A DNA stretch of 64,000 bases from an uncultured bacterium (GCA_905215345.1 CAJMPR010000006.1:62001-126000); one strand, 5' to 3'. Counted from the first letter of the stretch, positions 18,112 through 26,219 are shown. Made by a program: numbers and translations. The notes: a model not told the origin generated them from the sequence alone.

Positions 18112-18342
18112 CTATTTATCATTGAATTCTAAAAGCATTGTTTCAAATGCAGCCTTCGGAACTATGGCCGCTTCTTTCCCAGCTATAAAGGCTTCTTCCA
18201 AAGCATTAAACACAGGTTCCGGCATATAGGGGAAATACTTAGGTTGGTTATAATATTCAGCTACTTTTATATCTATTGTTTCCATACGCAAAACATACAA
18301 GTTATTTTTATCAAATTTTCGATTTGTGGCACTTTCTACCAT
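18112..18342 (-). CDS. Small hypothetical phage protein
   Basis: 76 residues from ATG 18342; an internal ATG at 18282 would give 56 residues and is a plausible start. No family recognised. The C-terminal half (FNALEEAFIAGKEAAIVPKAAFETMLLEF) looks helical. It lies 3 bases before the small int-coupled gene, so all three leftward genes probably form one operon. A 15-base word shared with 43176-43190 sits near its 5' end (18321-18335). Confidence 0.5.
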   Translation of the reverse strand: MVESATNRKFDKNNLYVLRMETIDIKVAEYYNQPKYFPYMPEPVFNALEEAFIAGKEAAIVPKAAFETMLLEFNDK

Positions 18343-18430
18343 TTGGGGTACATACTACCGCTTTACAACACAAACTAAAATATGTGGCATTTGTGGGCGT
18401 CGTATAGCAACTTACAAATTTTCCACACAC

Positions 18431-18446
18431 TAATACACTGCATTGC
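18431..18446. repeat. 16-bp operator-like repeat, copy A
   Basis: TAATACACTGCATTGC, identical to 18901-18916. This copy lies immediately downstream of the repressor gene and upstream of the leftward integrase operon. The second lies inside the rightward early promoter. Exact 16-bp identity flanking a CI-like gene suggests operators of that repressor. Confidence 0.5.
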
Positions 18447-18447
18447 C

Positions 18448-18837
18448 TTATTTTGTACTTAATTTCTCAATAACAGAAATAAGTTTATTTATTTGGGCGT
18501 CCTTTTCCTTTAACATTGCTTGGTAGCCCTTTTGTAGTTCTATCATTCCCGCAATATCATTAGTAGTAACCTTGTTTCCGTTACCGGCTACGGTAGTATT
18601 ACTATCTCCCGAAACTTGATTTATATTAGCTCTTTGCAACATTTCCCCGTCGCCGGTAATAAGCCACATAGGGTTAAGTTCGGGGAATTGTTCCCCTATG
18701 CTTTTCATTTTATCGGGTTGTATAGATGTTCGTATAGAATTCACGTAGGAAGTAGATACACCTATGCGTCTGCAAAATTCCCGTTCGCTAATTCCTAAAA
18801 CTTTTATATACTCCCTAAGTCTTTCTTTTACAGCCAT
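18448..18837 (-). CDS. CI-like prophage repressor (HTH)
   Basis: 129 residues. The N-terminal helix-turn-helix (about 1-55: LREYIKVLGISEREFCRRIG, VSTSYVNSIRTS) is followed by LNPMWLITGDGEML, typical of Bacteroidetes prophage repressors, and a C-terminal coiled coil (about 95-129: MIELQKGYQAMLKEKDAQINKLISVIEKL) suited to oligomerisation. There is no LexA-like peptidase domain, so induction is unlikely to be by RecA self-cleavage. It is divergent from the early operon. The intergenic region is dense in GCAAAT and TATACGC words and has a 16-bp repeat between the promoter boxes. Confidence 0.85.
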   Translation of the reverse strand: MAVKERLREYIKVLGISEREFCRRIGVSTSYVNSIRTSIQPDKMKSIGEQFPELNPMWLITGDGEMLQRANINQVSGDSNTTVAGNGNKVTTNDIAGMIELQKGYQAMLKEKDAQINKLISVIEKLSTK

Positions 18838-19030
18838 ATAGCATACATTTTATATGTTTAACAAAAAATACTTTGCATTTTTGTATAGCAAATGCTTGTA
18901 TAATACACTGCATTGCTATATATTTGCACCATGTAAATAAATCATTTGCAAATATACGCTTTTTATAAGCTATACGCAAATAGCAAATTTACGCCAAATT
19001 AACAGGTTAGGACATTAAAAACGTATTGTT
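18838..19030. promoter_or_regulatory. Divergent control region between repressor and early operon
   Basis: AT-rich intergenic region. It contains the palindrome ATTTGCAAAT (18944-18953), TTTGCATTT (18873-18881), GCAAATG, and GCAAATAGCAAATTT (18976-18990), plus the 16-bp repeat at 18901-18916. Such repeated short words between divergent repressor and early genes are the usual place for phage operators. Which protein binds which word cannot be told from the sequence. Confidence 0.6.
18895..18926 (+). promoter_or_regulatory. Rightward early promoter with embedded operator-like repeat
   Basis: CTTG (18895-18898, one mismatch to TTTG) and TATATTTG (18919-18926, exact TAnnTTTG) are 20 bases apart. 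The 16-bp repeat 18901-18916 fills the space between the boxes, where a bound repressor would block polymerase. Transcription would start ~100 bases before the first early gene. Confidence 0.6.
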
Positions 19031-19249
19031 ATGCTTTATACTACTACATACATAAATAGAAACTTTCGGTTGAAAGTTAGCGGTAGGGATAACGATAACC
19101 AGCCTATAAATAAGCTGGTAGGTGTTTCCGGGTTAATAGCATTGATAGGCGTAGACCTCGCTAACAAGTTTGTAGAACGCGCACTAAATAGCGGTAAGGA
19201 TAAAACTAAATGCTGCTTACGCAGAGGTTTAAGAGTACACTTTATATAA
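19031..19249 (+). CDS. Small hypothetical early protein
   Basis: 72 residues; first gene of the rightward early operon. It reads MLYTTTYINRNFRLKVSG and continues with a helical segment (GVSGLIALIGVDLANKFVER) and a basic tail. No family recognised. Its position just after the early promoter suggests a regulatory or lysis-lysogeny role, which is inference only. Confidence 0.6.
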   Translation: MLYTTTYINRNFRLKVSGRDNDNQPINKLVGVSGLIALIGVDLANKFVERALNSGKDKTKCCLRRGLRVHFI

Positions 19250-19258
19250 AGTAATGCT

Positions 19259-19450
19259 ATGGAAGAAGTTAAAGTAACCTTTTGGAAGTCAGATTTTAAA
19301 GGAGATAACCTCGAATGGCTTATAGCGAATTTAAGAACATTTTCCGGTCAAGGTAAAGGCTATTGGTTTTGTATAAAAACAAACTTTATAGAAGCCTTTT
19401 TGCCACTATCCGAATACGAGTTTGCAATGAATAATATAGCAACATATTAA
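19259..19450 (+). CDS. Small hypothetical early protein
   Basis: 63 residues, acidic and aromatic (GDNLEWLIANLRTFSGQGKGYWFCIKTNFIEAFLPL). No recognised domain. It starts 10 bases after the previous stop and ends 10 bases before the next start, consistent with a compact early operon. Confidence 0.55.
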   Translation: MEEVKVTFWKSDFKGDNLEWLIANLRTFSGQGKGYWFCIKTNFIEAFLPLSEYEFAMNNIATY

Positions 19451-19460
19451 AATTAGAATT

Positions 19461-19688
19461 ATGAGCGAACCGAACTACAAAGACGGCTTTAACGCCGGTT
19501 TCATTCAGTTACAAATTAAAGACGTAGAAGCGGCTACCGTCGATTTATGGGCCGCTTTGGGTATAAACAACCGTGTTAGTTTCTTGCAATACAAAACAGG
19601 AAAACAGGAACCCAAAGCCAGCCAAGCCGCCGCAGTAGAAACCGTATTTAGAAAGTACGGCGTAACTCAAAATATTTGGGGGAAATAA
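19461..19688 (+). CDS. Small putative DNA-binding early protein
   Basis: 75 residues. The pattern DVEAATVDLWAALGINNRVSFLQYKTGKQEPKASQAAAVETVFRKYG resembles a compact helix-turn-helix in which the second helix follows 'IN-x-R-x-SF'. No closer family is recognised. It is upstream of, and translationally close to, a LuxR-type HTH gene, so a regulatory function is plausible. Confidence 0.55.
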   Translation: MSEPNYKDGFNAGFIQLQIKDVEAATVDLWAALGINNRVSFLQYKTGKQEPKASQAAAVETVFRKYGVTQNIWGK

Positions 19689-19690
19689 CC

Positions 19691-20092
19691 ATGAACGCCG
19701 ATGCAAGACTAACACCCCGCGAAACCGAAGTAGCCGAATTATTGGCGTGGGGAGCCGCAAAAAAAGAGGTTGCCGACCGGCTTTTTATTTCCACAAGAAC
19801 GGTAGAAAATACCGCCCGGAACATATACGATAAAGTAGGCATACAAAAAGCTACGGAGCTTTGCGTATGGTGGTTTTGTACACATTGCGGCGTTTCCTTT
19901 GAAATGAACCCTTTGAAGCGCGGAATTATTGCTGCCTTCCTTCTTATGATTATTCTCCCTTACGAGTTTGGCAATAACGACGTTTTACGGACATTCAGAA
20001 GCAAGCCCGTTACAAGAGTTGCCAAAGCTGGCCGCCGGGGAAGAAGAAACGATAGCGATTTAGATTTAACTAATTATTTCTTAGAAGCATGA
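19691..20092 (+). CDS. LuxR-type HTH protein
   Basis: 133 residues from ATG 19691; an upstream in-frame TTG at 19676 is less likely. The N-terminal LuxR/GerE helix-turn-helix is clear: LTPRETEVAELLAWGAAKKE, VADRLFISTRTVENTARNIY, DKVG. There is no receiver domain. The HTH is followed by a CTHC pair, a hydrophobic segment (GIIAAFLLMIILPY) and a basic tail, so it may associate with the membrane. It overlaps the next gene by ATGA. Confidence 0.75.
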   Translation: MNADARLTPRETEVAELLAWGAAKKEVADRLFISTRTVENTARNIYDKVGIQKATELCVWWFCTHCGVSFEMNPLKRGIIAAFLLMIILPYEFGNNDVLRTFRSKPVTRVAKAGRRGRRNDSDLDLTNYFLEA

Positions 20093-20283
20093 AAGCGATT
20101 GTTTGGAAAGCCCCACTTAAAAAGAAGCTACTATTAGCCTATGTTCTCCTTTCGATAATATTACTAATCGGAAGTACTTCTATTGAAAACCCGCTTTATT
20201 CCGCGTTCTTCCTTATTGGAGTTTGGCACAGCGGGAAGTTATTAACGAAGAAACAACCTACTAAAGCCGCGAAACATGAGTAA
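20089..20283 (+). CDS. Small membrane protein
   Basis: 64 residues with two hydrophobic helices (LLLAYVLLSIILLIGS and LYSAFFLIGVWHSG) and basic ends. Overlaps the LuxR-type gene (ATGA) and the following gene by 8 bases. No family recognised; a small inner-membrane phage protein. Confidence 0.55.
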   Translation: MKAIVWKAPLKKKLLLAYVLLSIILLIGSTSIENPLYSAFFLIGVWHSGKLLTKKQPTKAAKHE

Positions 20284-20506
20284 TAAATATTATTGGGAAA
20301 CGGAATTTGATACCGCTAAAGATTTGATGAAACACACTTTTAGCGATAGAATAAAGGTAGTAACCAACATTAAGACCGGCGAAGTTGCAACACTACGCGA
20401 CGGGATAGTAATAGACCGGTTACAAGATATGCCTATTTCAGAATACGAAAAATTCATTTTAAGGGTTGCCGCCGATGCGGATAAATTAAAAGAATTCAGC
20501 GAATGA
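20276..20506 (+). CDS. Small hypothetical early protein
   Basis: 76 residues, mixed charge (DRIKVVTNIKTGEVATLRDGIVIDRLQDMPISEYEKFILRVAADADKL). No recognised family. It overlaps both neighbours by a few bases, which indicates translational coupling in the early operon. Confidence 0.55.
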   Translation: MSNKYYWETEFDTAKDLMKHTFSDRIKVVTNIKTGEVATLRDGIVIDRLQDMPISEYEKFILRVAADADKLKEFSE

Positions 20507-20802
20507 CAGACTTAAACAAAAGGGTTATAGACCTAACGGCCGGGGAATTATTAGACCTAATACAGCAGGGATATAAGCCCCAAGTAGTAGTAGACACTAC
20601 AAAGGATAATAAACGCTTCGTTTATGGCCTTGCCGGTATAGCGGATTTATTCGGATGTTCCAAAACTACCGCTAACAGAATAAAGCAAAGCGGAAGAATA
20701 AACGGAGCTATAACCCAAGTAGGAAGTTTGATTATTGTAGACGCCGAAAAAGCCTTAGAGCTTGTAGGAAAGAAAGTACAACGATATACAAGAAAAAAAT
20801 AG
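20503..20802 (+). CDS. DUF3853-type small HTH protein
   Basis: 99 residues. The central segment GLAGIADLFGCSKTTANRIKQSGRINGAITQVGSLIIVDAEKALELV is a MerR/excisionase-like helix-turn-helix followed by a short beta-hairpin, as in DUF3853 proteins of Bacteroidales mobile elements. It overlaps the previous gene by 4 bases (ATGA) and is 3 bases before the Rad50-like ATPase gene. A DNA-binding helper or directionality factor is likely. Confidence 0.7.
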   Translation: MTDLNKRVIDLTAGELLDLIQQGYKPQVVVDTTKDNKRFVYGLAGIADLFGCSKTTANRIKQSGRINGAITQVGSLIIVDAEKALELVGKKVQRYTRKK

Positions 20803-20805
20803 CTT

Positions 20806-22842
20806 ATGAACAAAGATGTAAAATTAGTAAGTATGACCCTTAAAAATTTTAAGGGAATGAAGGACTTAACCGTAGAATTCGGTAGAGTAACCGACATTTG
20901 CGGGGCAAACGCTACCGGGAAAAGTACCGTAAACGACGCTTTTACGTGGGTTCTATTCGGTAAGGACGCGCAAGGCAATAGCGATACCAAATTTGGTATT
21001 AAAACGGTCGGCCCAGACGGTAAACCTTACGAGAAGTTAGAACACGAAGTTACGGCCGTATTGGACGTAAACGGAGAACGCATGGAGCTACGCCGCGCCC
21101 TTGTGGAAGATTGGGTTAAGCCACGCGGAAGCGCGGAAGTTACGCTTAAAGGCAACCATACCGAATACTTTTGTAATGGCGTAGAGATTAAAGCCGGGGC
21201 CTACAAAGAAAAAGTAGATTCTATTGTAGAAGAACAACTTTTTAAATTGATAACTAACCCCTTCTATTTTGCTGGCTTGGATTGGAGCAAGCAACGCGAT
21301 ATTTTACTACGTATTGCTGGCGGTGTTACCTATGAAGAAATTGCAGCCAACCGGGCCGACTTTACCGCAATACTTACGCAGCTTTCCGGTAAAGACGTAG
21401 CCACTTTCAAGCAAGAAATAGCCTACCGTAAGAAGAAGATACAAGAAGGGTTAGACAAAATACCCGTAGAAATAAACGCAATATCCAGTGTTACCCCCGA
21501 AGCCCCCGATTATGAGGCATTGGAGAAGGAGAAGACCCGCATAACTTCCGAATTAGAAACCGTAGAAACAACTATTACGGATATAGCCAAGGCTACCCGC
21601 CAACATTACGAAGGCATACAAGGAAAGCGTAAAGCTATTAACGACCTACGTACTAAGCAGCAAGATATTATATTTATAGCCAAGCAAACCGCCCAAAAGG
21701 CTGTTTTTGAGAAAAACGCCAAAGGCAACGCCGCCCGAAATAATTACGATAGTACCAAGCGGGAACTTAATAGCTATACAATCACTTCCGAAGGAGAACT
21801 TAACAATATCCGCCGGAACATTACAAATAATAATACAGCGATTGAAAACCTTAAAACGAAGGTAGACGCAAAACGGGATGAGTGGTACAAAAGAAACGAA
21901 GATACCTATACCGCAAGCTCCGAAGGGCTTATTTGCCCTATTTACAAAACGCTTTGTTCAGATGCAAGCGTACTAAAGCTAAATACCGAAGCGATAGCTA
22001 AGGCAAAACAATCGTTTGAAGAAGCCAAAGAAAAGGATTTAGAACGTATTTCTAAAGAGGGTTCCGAATTAAACGGCCAAATAGAAGCCTTGGAAAAACG
22101 CGCCGTAGAACTTACTAAGGAGTTGGAAAACAGAACGACCGAGGTAGAAGCCAAGAAGGCCGAATATAGCAACACTTTAGACGCATTAGCCAAGGAAATA
22201 GAAGCCAACCCAATAATAAACGCTTTGGCCGTTTCCGAGGTAAAAGGCGAAGACTTGCCGGAATGGAAGGCATTAGAAGACCAAATTAGCCAAATTTCCG
22301 AAACCTTAGAGGAATTACCAGCCGCCGATAATTCGGAGCTTACAGCGAAGAAAACAAGCCTTACTAAAGACTTGGACGAAGTTAAACGCAAACTTTCCTT
22401 ACGTTCGGTTATAGAAAACAACAAAAAGAAGATAGCCGAACTATCAGACCGCGAAAAAGAGTTAGCCCAGCAAAAGGCCGATTTAGAAAAGCAAGAATTC
22501 ACCATAGACGAACTGAATAAGGCCCGCATGGATGAAGTAGAACGCCGCGTAAACCAAAAGTTCCAATTAGTACGCTTCCGAATGTTTGAACCGCAGCTAA
22601 ACGGCGGGGAAAAACCGGATTGTGTGGCTATGGTAAACGGCGTAAAATTCACAGACCTAAATAACGCCGGAAAGATAAACGCGGGGTTGGATATAATAAA
22701 CACCCTTTGCCTATTCCATGAGATTAGCGCGCCTATTTTCGTCGACAATGCCGAAAGCGTAAACCAACTATTCCCGGTTGGTTCCCAGCTTGTAAAATTG
22801 GTAGTTACAACCGACAAAGAATTACAGATAACTAAATATTAA
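20806..22842 (+). CDS. Rad50/SbcC-like AAA ATPase
   Basis: 678 residues with SMC-like layout. The N-terminal Walker A is GANATGKST (about 33-41), followed by a long charged coiled coil (about 200-560) that includes a central CPIYKTLC, a possible zinc-hook-like C-x(n)-C pair. The C-terminal Walker B-like strand is APIFVDNAESV. Phage relatives pair with recombinases to process DNA ends. It precedes a small gene and RecT, making a recombination module. No separate SbcD nuclease gene is seen beside it, although the metallo-beta-lactamase-fold gene at 24021 could supply nuclease activity (inference). Confidence 0.82.
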   Translation: MNKDVKLVSMTLKNFKGMKDLTVEFGRVTDICGANATGKSTVNDAFTWVLFGKDAQGNSDTKFGIKTVGPDGKPYEKLEHEVTAVLDVNGERMELRRALVEDWVKPRGSAEVTLKGNHTEYFCNGVEIKAGAYKEKVDSIVEEQLFKLITNPFYFAGLDWSKQRDILLRIAGGVTYEEIAANRADFTAILTQLSGKDVATFKQEIAYRKKKIQEGLDKIPVEINAISSVTPEAPDYEALEKEKTRITSELETVETTITDIAKATRQHYEGIQGKRKAINDLRTKQQDIIFIAKQTAQKAVFEKNAKGNAARNNYDSTKRELNSYTITSEGELNNIRRNITNNNTAIENLKTKVDAKRDEWYKRNEDTYTASSEGLICPIYKTLCSDASVLKLNTEAIAKAKQSFEEAKEKDLERISKEGSELNGQIEALEKRAVELTKELENRTTEVEAKKAEYSNTLDALAKEIEANPIINALAVSEVKGEDLPEWKALEDQISQISETLEELPAADNSELTAKKTSLTKDLDEVKRKLSLRSVIENNKKKIAELSDREKELAQQKADLEKQEFTIDELNKARMDEVERRVNQKFQLVRFRMFEPQLNGGEKPDCVAMVNGVKFTDLNNAGKINAGLDIINTLCLFHEISAPIFVDNAESVNQLFPVGSQLVKLVVTTDKELQITKY

Positions 22843-22861
22843 CCATTTAATTAAAAAAGAC

Positions 22862-23158
22862 ATGGATAAAAAAGAACAAAAAAGCGAATTCGTTCAAAAG
22901 TTAGAAACGACTGCACAGGATTTTAACAAAGCATTGGAAGGCCAAAAAGGCAAAGGCTTTATTCTTATTGGAGCCGATTTAGCCAACGAAGACGAAGAAA
23001 GCCAAACTACAAACGCTATCATCGCCGTAGGCGGAAGCGGCCGCCAAATAATAGAAGCCTTGGCGGAATTCATTAGCCAACCGCAAACGGCCCCGCTTTT
23101 ACATGAAGCCATGAAGTTAGCAACGGTAAAAAAACTTTCAAAGATTATCAACTCTTAA
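22862..23158 (+). CDS. Hypothetical phage protein in recombination module
   Basis: 98 residues, polar. The central IIAVGGSGRQIIEALAEFISQPQTAPLLHEAMKLATVKKL looks like helices after a glycine turn. No family recognised. It lies between the Rad50-like ATPase and RecT, suggesting an accessory role in recombination or replication. Confidence 0.6.
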   Translation: MDKKEQKSEFVQKLETTAQDFNKALEGQKGKGFILIGADLANEDEESQTTNAIIAVGGSGRQIIEALAEFISQPQTAPLLHEAMKLATVKKLSKIINS

Positions 23159-23169
23159 TATTTACAGCT

Positions 23170-24018
23170 ATGGCAGACGAAAAAGGTTTATCAGTTATTG
23201 ACGCCGCAAGACAAAAGTTTGAACTTGCGTGTAAGGACGCTTCGGCCTTGCAGATTGTAAACAACTTCGGCGCGGCCTTTACCGCCGTAAACGTAATTGC
23301 ATTGTTACGCGAAGCCTTGACCGATGAAGTTATGACTAAAGTGTTTATGCCTTTAATGAACACTAAAGTAGGTTTCCTAACTGACCGCAACGGAAGACCA
23401 AGAAGTAACGGACGCGCGCCCCTACCTCTTTACGACATTCCGGTTGTACGCGACGCTATTATAGACGGGGTTAGTATTGGGCTTCTTCCAACCGGCAACC
23501 AATTCAATATTATAGCCGAACGTATGTACCCAACTAAGGAAGGTTATACCGCCCTTCTTCGTAAACTTGGGGTTAAGTATTTTATAGATGTTTCCTTTGA
23601 TAAAGGACAAACACCCGGATTTGCGGAAATACCTTGTAAAATCAACTACGAACATAACGGCGAAAAAAACAGTTTCGGCGTTATTGCTACCGTAAAGAAG
23701 GATGATTACAGTAGCCCCGACCAGCTACGCGGGAAGGCAGAACGCCGGGCCAAGAAAGCCCTTTACGAATATATTACCGGTTGCGACTTTGGCGACGCGG
23801 ACGAAAATAGCGGCGTTGTGGATGCACAATACGAAGACGTTACCGATAAAGTAGATAAAGAAATTAAGGCCCAAGGAAACAAAGGTACGGTTTCTTTTGA
23901 TAGCCAACAGCAACCAGGTACACAAGGCGGAACTACCGCAGCACCTAAGCAAGAAGGCGGTACTTTGTTCCCCAACGGCGGAACCCAGCCCAAAAATAAC
24001 GCTAAACCCGGTTTTTAA
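23170..24018 (+). CDS. RecT family single-strand annealing protein
   Basis: 282 residues. The core (about 10-200) matches the RecT pattern of helices and strands seen in Bacteroidetes prophages: VKVFMPLMNTKVGFLTDRNG, IPVVRDAIIDGVSIGLLPTG, NQFNIIAERMYPTKEGYTALL. The C-terminal ~65 residues are low-complexity, Q/G/T-rich, and end in GTQPKNNAKPGF. RecT anneals complementary single strands during phage replication and recombination. It is directly followed by a metallo-beta-lactamase-fold gene (2 bases). Confidence 0.82.
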   Translation: MADEKGLSVIDAARQKFELACKDASALQIVNNFGAAFTAVNVIALLREALTDEVMTKVFMPLMNTKVGFLTDRNGRPRSNGRAPLPLYDIPVVRDAIIDGVSIGLLPTGNQFNIIAERMYPTKEGYTALLRKLGVKYFIDVSFDKGQTPGFAEIPCKINYEHNGEKNSFGVIATVKKDDYSSPDQLRGKAERRAKKALYEYITGCDFGDADENSGVVDAQYEDVTDKVDKEIKAQGNKGTVSFDSQQQPGTQGGTTAAPKQEGGTLFPNGGTQPKNNAKPGF

Positions 24019-24020
24019 TT

Positions 24021-24761
24021 ATGATTCTGAAAGTATTAGGCAGTAGTAGCCGGGGAAATTGTTACGTTTTGGAGAACGAACGCGAAGCCCTTATATTGGA
24101 AGCCGGTATAAAGTTTTCAGAAGCAAAGCGCGCGTTAGACTACAATATAACCAAGGTTGTAGGCTGCCTAATTACCCACGAACATAAAGACCATGCCGGA
24201 CACATTAGCGAAGTTTTAGGGGCTTGTATTCCCGTATATGCTTCGGCCGGAACAATAAAGAATACAGCAATAAAAGGCGACCGGCTACCGCTTATTTGCG
24301 AAGCCGGGAACCTTTTAAGATTGGGCGGTTTTCAAATAATACCTTTTGAAACTAAACACGATTCCGCCGAACCGCTGGGGTTCTATATTAACCACGAAGA
24401 AACGGGTAATATTCTATTTGCTACCGATACGTACTACTTACCTTGTAGGTTTGATAGGCTTAACAACGTATTGATAGAATGCAACTATCGGTTAGACATT
24501 TTGGAAGGGAATATAGCCGCCGGGCTTATTCCTTCCGGTTTGCGAAACCGTACTATTCAGTCCCATTTAAGCTACGACCATTGTATAGAAACCTTATTAG
24601 CAAACGACATTAAGGCAGTAAACAATATCGTATTACTACACCTTTCGGACGGGAATAGCAATACTAACGAATTCAAAGAAGGCGTTAAAGTTGCTACCGG
24701 TAAAAGGGTACATATAGCCGAACCGGGATTAGAAATTTTGTTGAACAAAACACCCTTTTAG
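24021..24761 (+). CDS. Metallo-beta-lactamase-fold hydrolase
   Basis: 246 residues with the zinc motif H-x-H-x-D-H in LITHEHKDHAGHI, an upstream strand MILKVLGSSSRGNCYVLE, later ETKHDSAEPLGF, and FATDTYYLP (metal-binding Asp). It resembles YycJ/RNase-Z-like phosphodiesterases. In Bacteroidetes phages such genes sit beside recT, where a nuclease role in end processing is plausible; the activity is inferred. Confidence 0.82.
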   Translation: MILKVLGSSSRGNCYVLENEREALILEAGIKFSEAKRALDYNITKVVGCLITHEHKDHAGHISEVLGACIPVYASAGTIKNTAIKGDRLPLICEAGNLLRLGGFQIIPFETKHDSAEPLGFYINHEETGNILFATDTYYLPCRFDRLNNVLIECNYRLDILEGNIAAGLIPSGLRNRTIQSHLSYDHCIETLLANDIKAVNNIVLLHLSDGNSNTNEFKEGVKVATGKRVHIAEPGLEILLNKTPF

Positions 24762-24763
24762 CT

Positions 24764-25159
24764 ATGATTAAAGGATTTGACCGGGAAACGCAACCCCTTA
24801 CAGAATATGAAATAGGGGTACTTCTTCCACTTCTTGTAAAAGGATTGCAAACGAAGTTAGGGCGCGAAAATGCAGTAACAAATAAGCATATAGTAAACGC
24901 CTTAAAGGGAACTTGCAAACTAAACGAAGCCCGCGTTAGAAAGATAATAAACCACATTAGAACCAACGACCTTGTGCCGGGGCTAATTGCGACTTCCGAA
25001 GGCTACTTTATAGCAATGACAGAAGCCGAGTTATTAGAGTACGAAGAAAGCCTAAAGGGCCGGGAAGATGCAATTAGGGAAGTAAGGTTAAGTATAGCGA
25101 GACAAAGGCGAATTCTATACCAGCAAGCAAGGGAAGGAAAACAAGGAACATTATTTTAA
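24764..25159 (+). CDS. Hypothetical early phage protein, possibly winged-helix
   Basis: 131 residues. The N-terminal part (LTEYEIGVLLPLLVKGLQTK, then NKHIVNALKG, ARVRKIINHIRTNDLVPGL) has the spacing of a winged helix. The C-terminus is a charged helix. It lies 2 bases after the MBL-fold gene and just before the DGR-targeted gene. No function is assigned. Confidence 0.6.
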   Translation: MIKGFDRETQPLTEYEIGVLLPLLVKGLQTKLGRENAVTNKHIVNALKGTCKLNEARVRKIINHIRTNDLVPGLIATSEGYFIAMTEAELLEYEESLKGREDAIREVRLSIARQRRILYQQAREGKQGTLF

Positions 25160-25178
25160 CATTTTAATTTTTTGAGAA

Positions 25179-25709
25179 ATGAAAAAAGAATTTTTTATGG
25201 TTTACGCCGAGGGCCAAAGCGCGCCGACGTTCAAACACGAAGACGAAAGTAAAGCTACCACAGAAGCCGAAAGATTGGCCGAAAAGTTAGGAGTAGAAAC
25301 TACGGTTTTACAGGCCGTTAAATCGGTATCACCGAAAGACATTACCAAGCGGGTAAAAACTTACGCCGACGCTTGCGACGTTTTGGGAATTGAACCCATT
25401 AACGAAGAAGTATTTACTAAGTTAGGTTTTACCAAAGACGAAATAGCCTACCGCAAGTTGAAGACCGTAATAGAAGCCCTTAACGAAGGCTGGCGGCCGG
25501 ATTGGAGCGATTGCAGCGATTATAAGTACTGGAATTGGTTTGTATATAAACCTTCTTGTGCGGGCTTCGGTTGCGCGTATACGAATCGCGCGCCTTCGAC
25601 TACGCTTACGCTTGTCGGCTCCCGGCTTTGCTTTAAAACCCGTGAACTCGCCGCGTATGCGGGCCGCCAATTTGAAGACCTTTATAACGATTTCTTTTTA
25701 ATAAAATAA
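25179..25709 (+). CDS. Early protein with a remote DGR variable repeat (VR2)
   Basis: 176 residues with no signal peptide or membrane segment, so probably cytoplasmic. An N-terminal helical part (ADACDVLGIEPINEEVFTKL, DEIAYRKLKTVIEALNEGW) leads to an aromatic segment (DYKYWNWFVYK). The variable region lies at about residues 127-151 (AGFGCAYTNRAPSTTLTLVG), and SRLCF precedes a conserved-looking helical end (ELAAYAGRQFEDLYNDFF). Codons 25557-25634 align with the DGR template, and all differences are at template adenines. I recall similar proteins ending VGSRLCFK-x-REL in Bacteroidales phages, but no function. It lies in the recombination/replication region, far from the reverse transcriptase. 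Confidence 0.9.
   Translation: MKKEFFMVYAEGQSAPTFKHEDESKATTEAERLAEKLGVETTVLQAVKSVSPKDITKRVKTYADACDVLGIEPINEEVFTKLGFTKDEIAYRKLKTVIEALNEGWRPDWSDCSDYKYWNWFVYKPSCAGFGCAYTNRAPSTTLTLVGSRLCFKTRELAAYAGRQFEDLYNDFFLIK
25557..25632 (+). repeat. Remote variable repeat VR2 of the DGR
   Basis: A 76-base segment aligns without gaps to template 62631-62706. Fifteen positions differ, all at template A (of 22 A's); none of the 54 other positions differ. The match breaks upstream at 25556. Changed codons include AAT to TGT, TAT, ACT and CTT, and AAC to CGC. The 3' end GTCGGCTCCCGGCTTTGC is identical to VR1 and differs from the template at its A's, as expected for an IMH versus IMH* pair. A CCGC-GTAT-GCGG hairpin lies 18 bases downstream (25651-25662). 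Confidence 0.93.
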
Positions 25710-25717
25710 CTACGGCC

Positions 25718-26149
25718 ATGCAAAGAGAATTAGGAAAAGACATTCAAGACCCGAAGAAGCGCGTAGCCTTCTTAATGGATAATTGCGACAAAGTAGAAGA
25801 AAAAGGGTACATGAAACCCTACACCCCGGAAGATTTGGCACGGATGAAGGAAGACCTTTCCGAAACCGACATAGTAATAAACGACATCGAGGAAGAAAAG
25901 AAGGAAGCGGCGGCGGATTTCAAAGCCCGGTTAGAACCGCTAACAAAGCTGCGTAAGGCAACACTTGAAGGATTGAAGAAAAAGGCCGTATTCGTAGAGG
26001 AAAACTGCTACAAATTCGTAGACCCCGACACCCGCGAAGTTGGATATTACAACGAGAACGGCGACCTAATAGAAAGCCGCCCAGCGTACCCGGACGAATT
26101 ACAGGGTTCAATTTTTCAAATTGGTAGAAAAACGGGAACGGATAACTAA
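25718..26149 (+). CDS. Hypothetical phage protein, charged and helical
   Basis: 143 residues, acidic with a coiled-coil-like middle (MKEDLSETDIVINDIEEEKK, FKARLEPLTKLRKATLEGLK) followed by a small beta-part (KAVFVEENCYKFVDPDTREVGYYNENGDL). It follows the VR2 gene by 8 bases, so it may be a partner of it. No family recognised. Confidence 0.6.
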   Translation: MQRELGKDIQDPKKRVAFLMDNCDKVEEKGYMKPYTPEDLARMKEDLSETDIVINDIEEEKKEAAADFKARLEPLTKLRKATLEGLKKKAVFVEENCYKFVDPDTREVGYYNENGDLIESRPAYPDELQGSIFQIGRKTGTDN

Positions 26150-26155
26150 CACTTT

Positions 26156-26178
26156 GGCCGCCTTGCAAACAGGCGGCC
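26156..26178. other. GC-rich hairpin between early genes
   Basis: GGCCGCC (26156-26162) and GGCGGCC (26172-26178) form a perfect 7-bp stem without a following T-run. More likely an mRNA-stability or attenuation structure than a classic terminator. Confidence 0.5.
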
Positions 26179-26219
26179 GAATAAAACAAATTCAATAACA
26201 ATTTAAAAGTTACGAAATT

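Noticed and set aside
21942..22817. Long open frame on the minus strand within the Rad50-like gene
   Set aside because: It mirrors the codon bias of the opposite strand and has no recognisable protein pattern.
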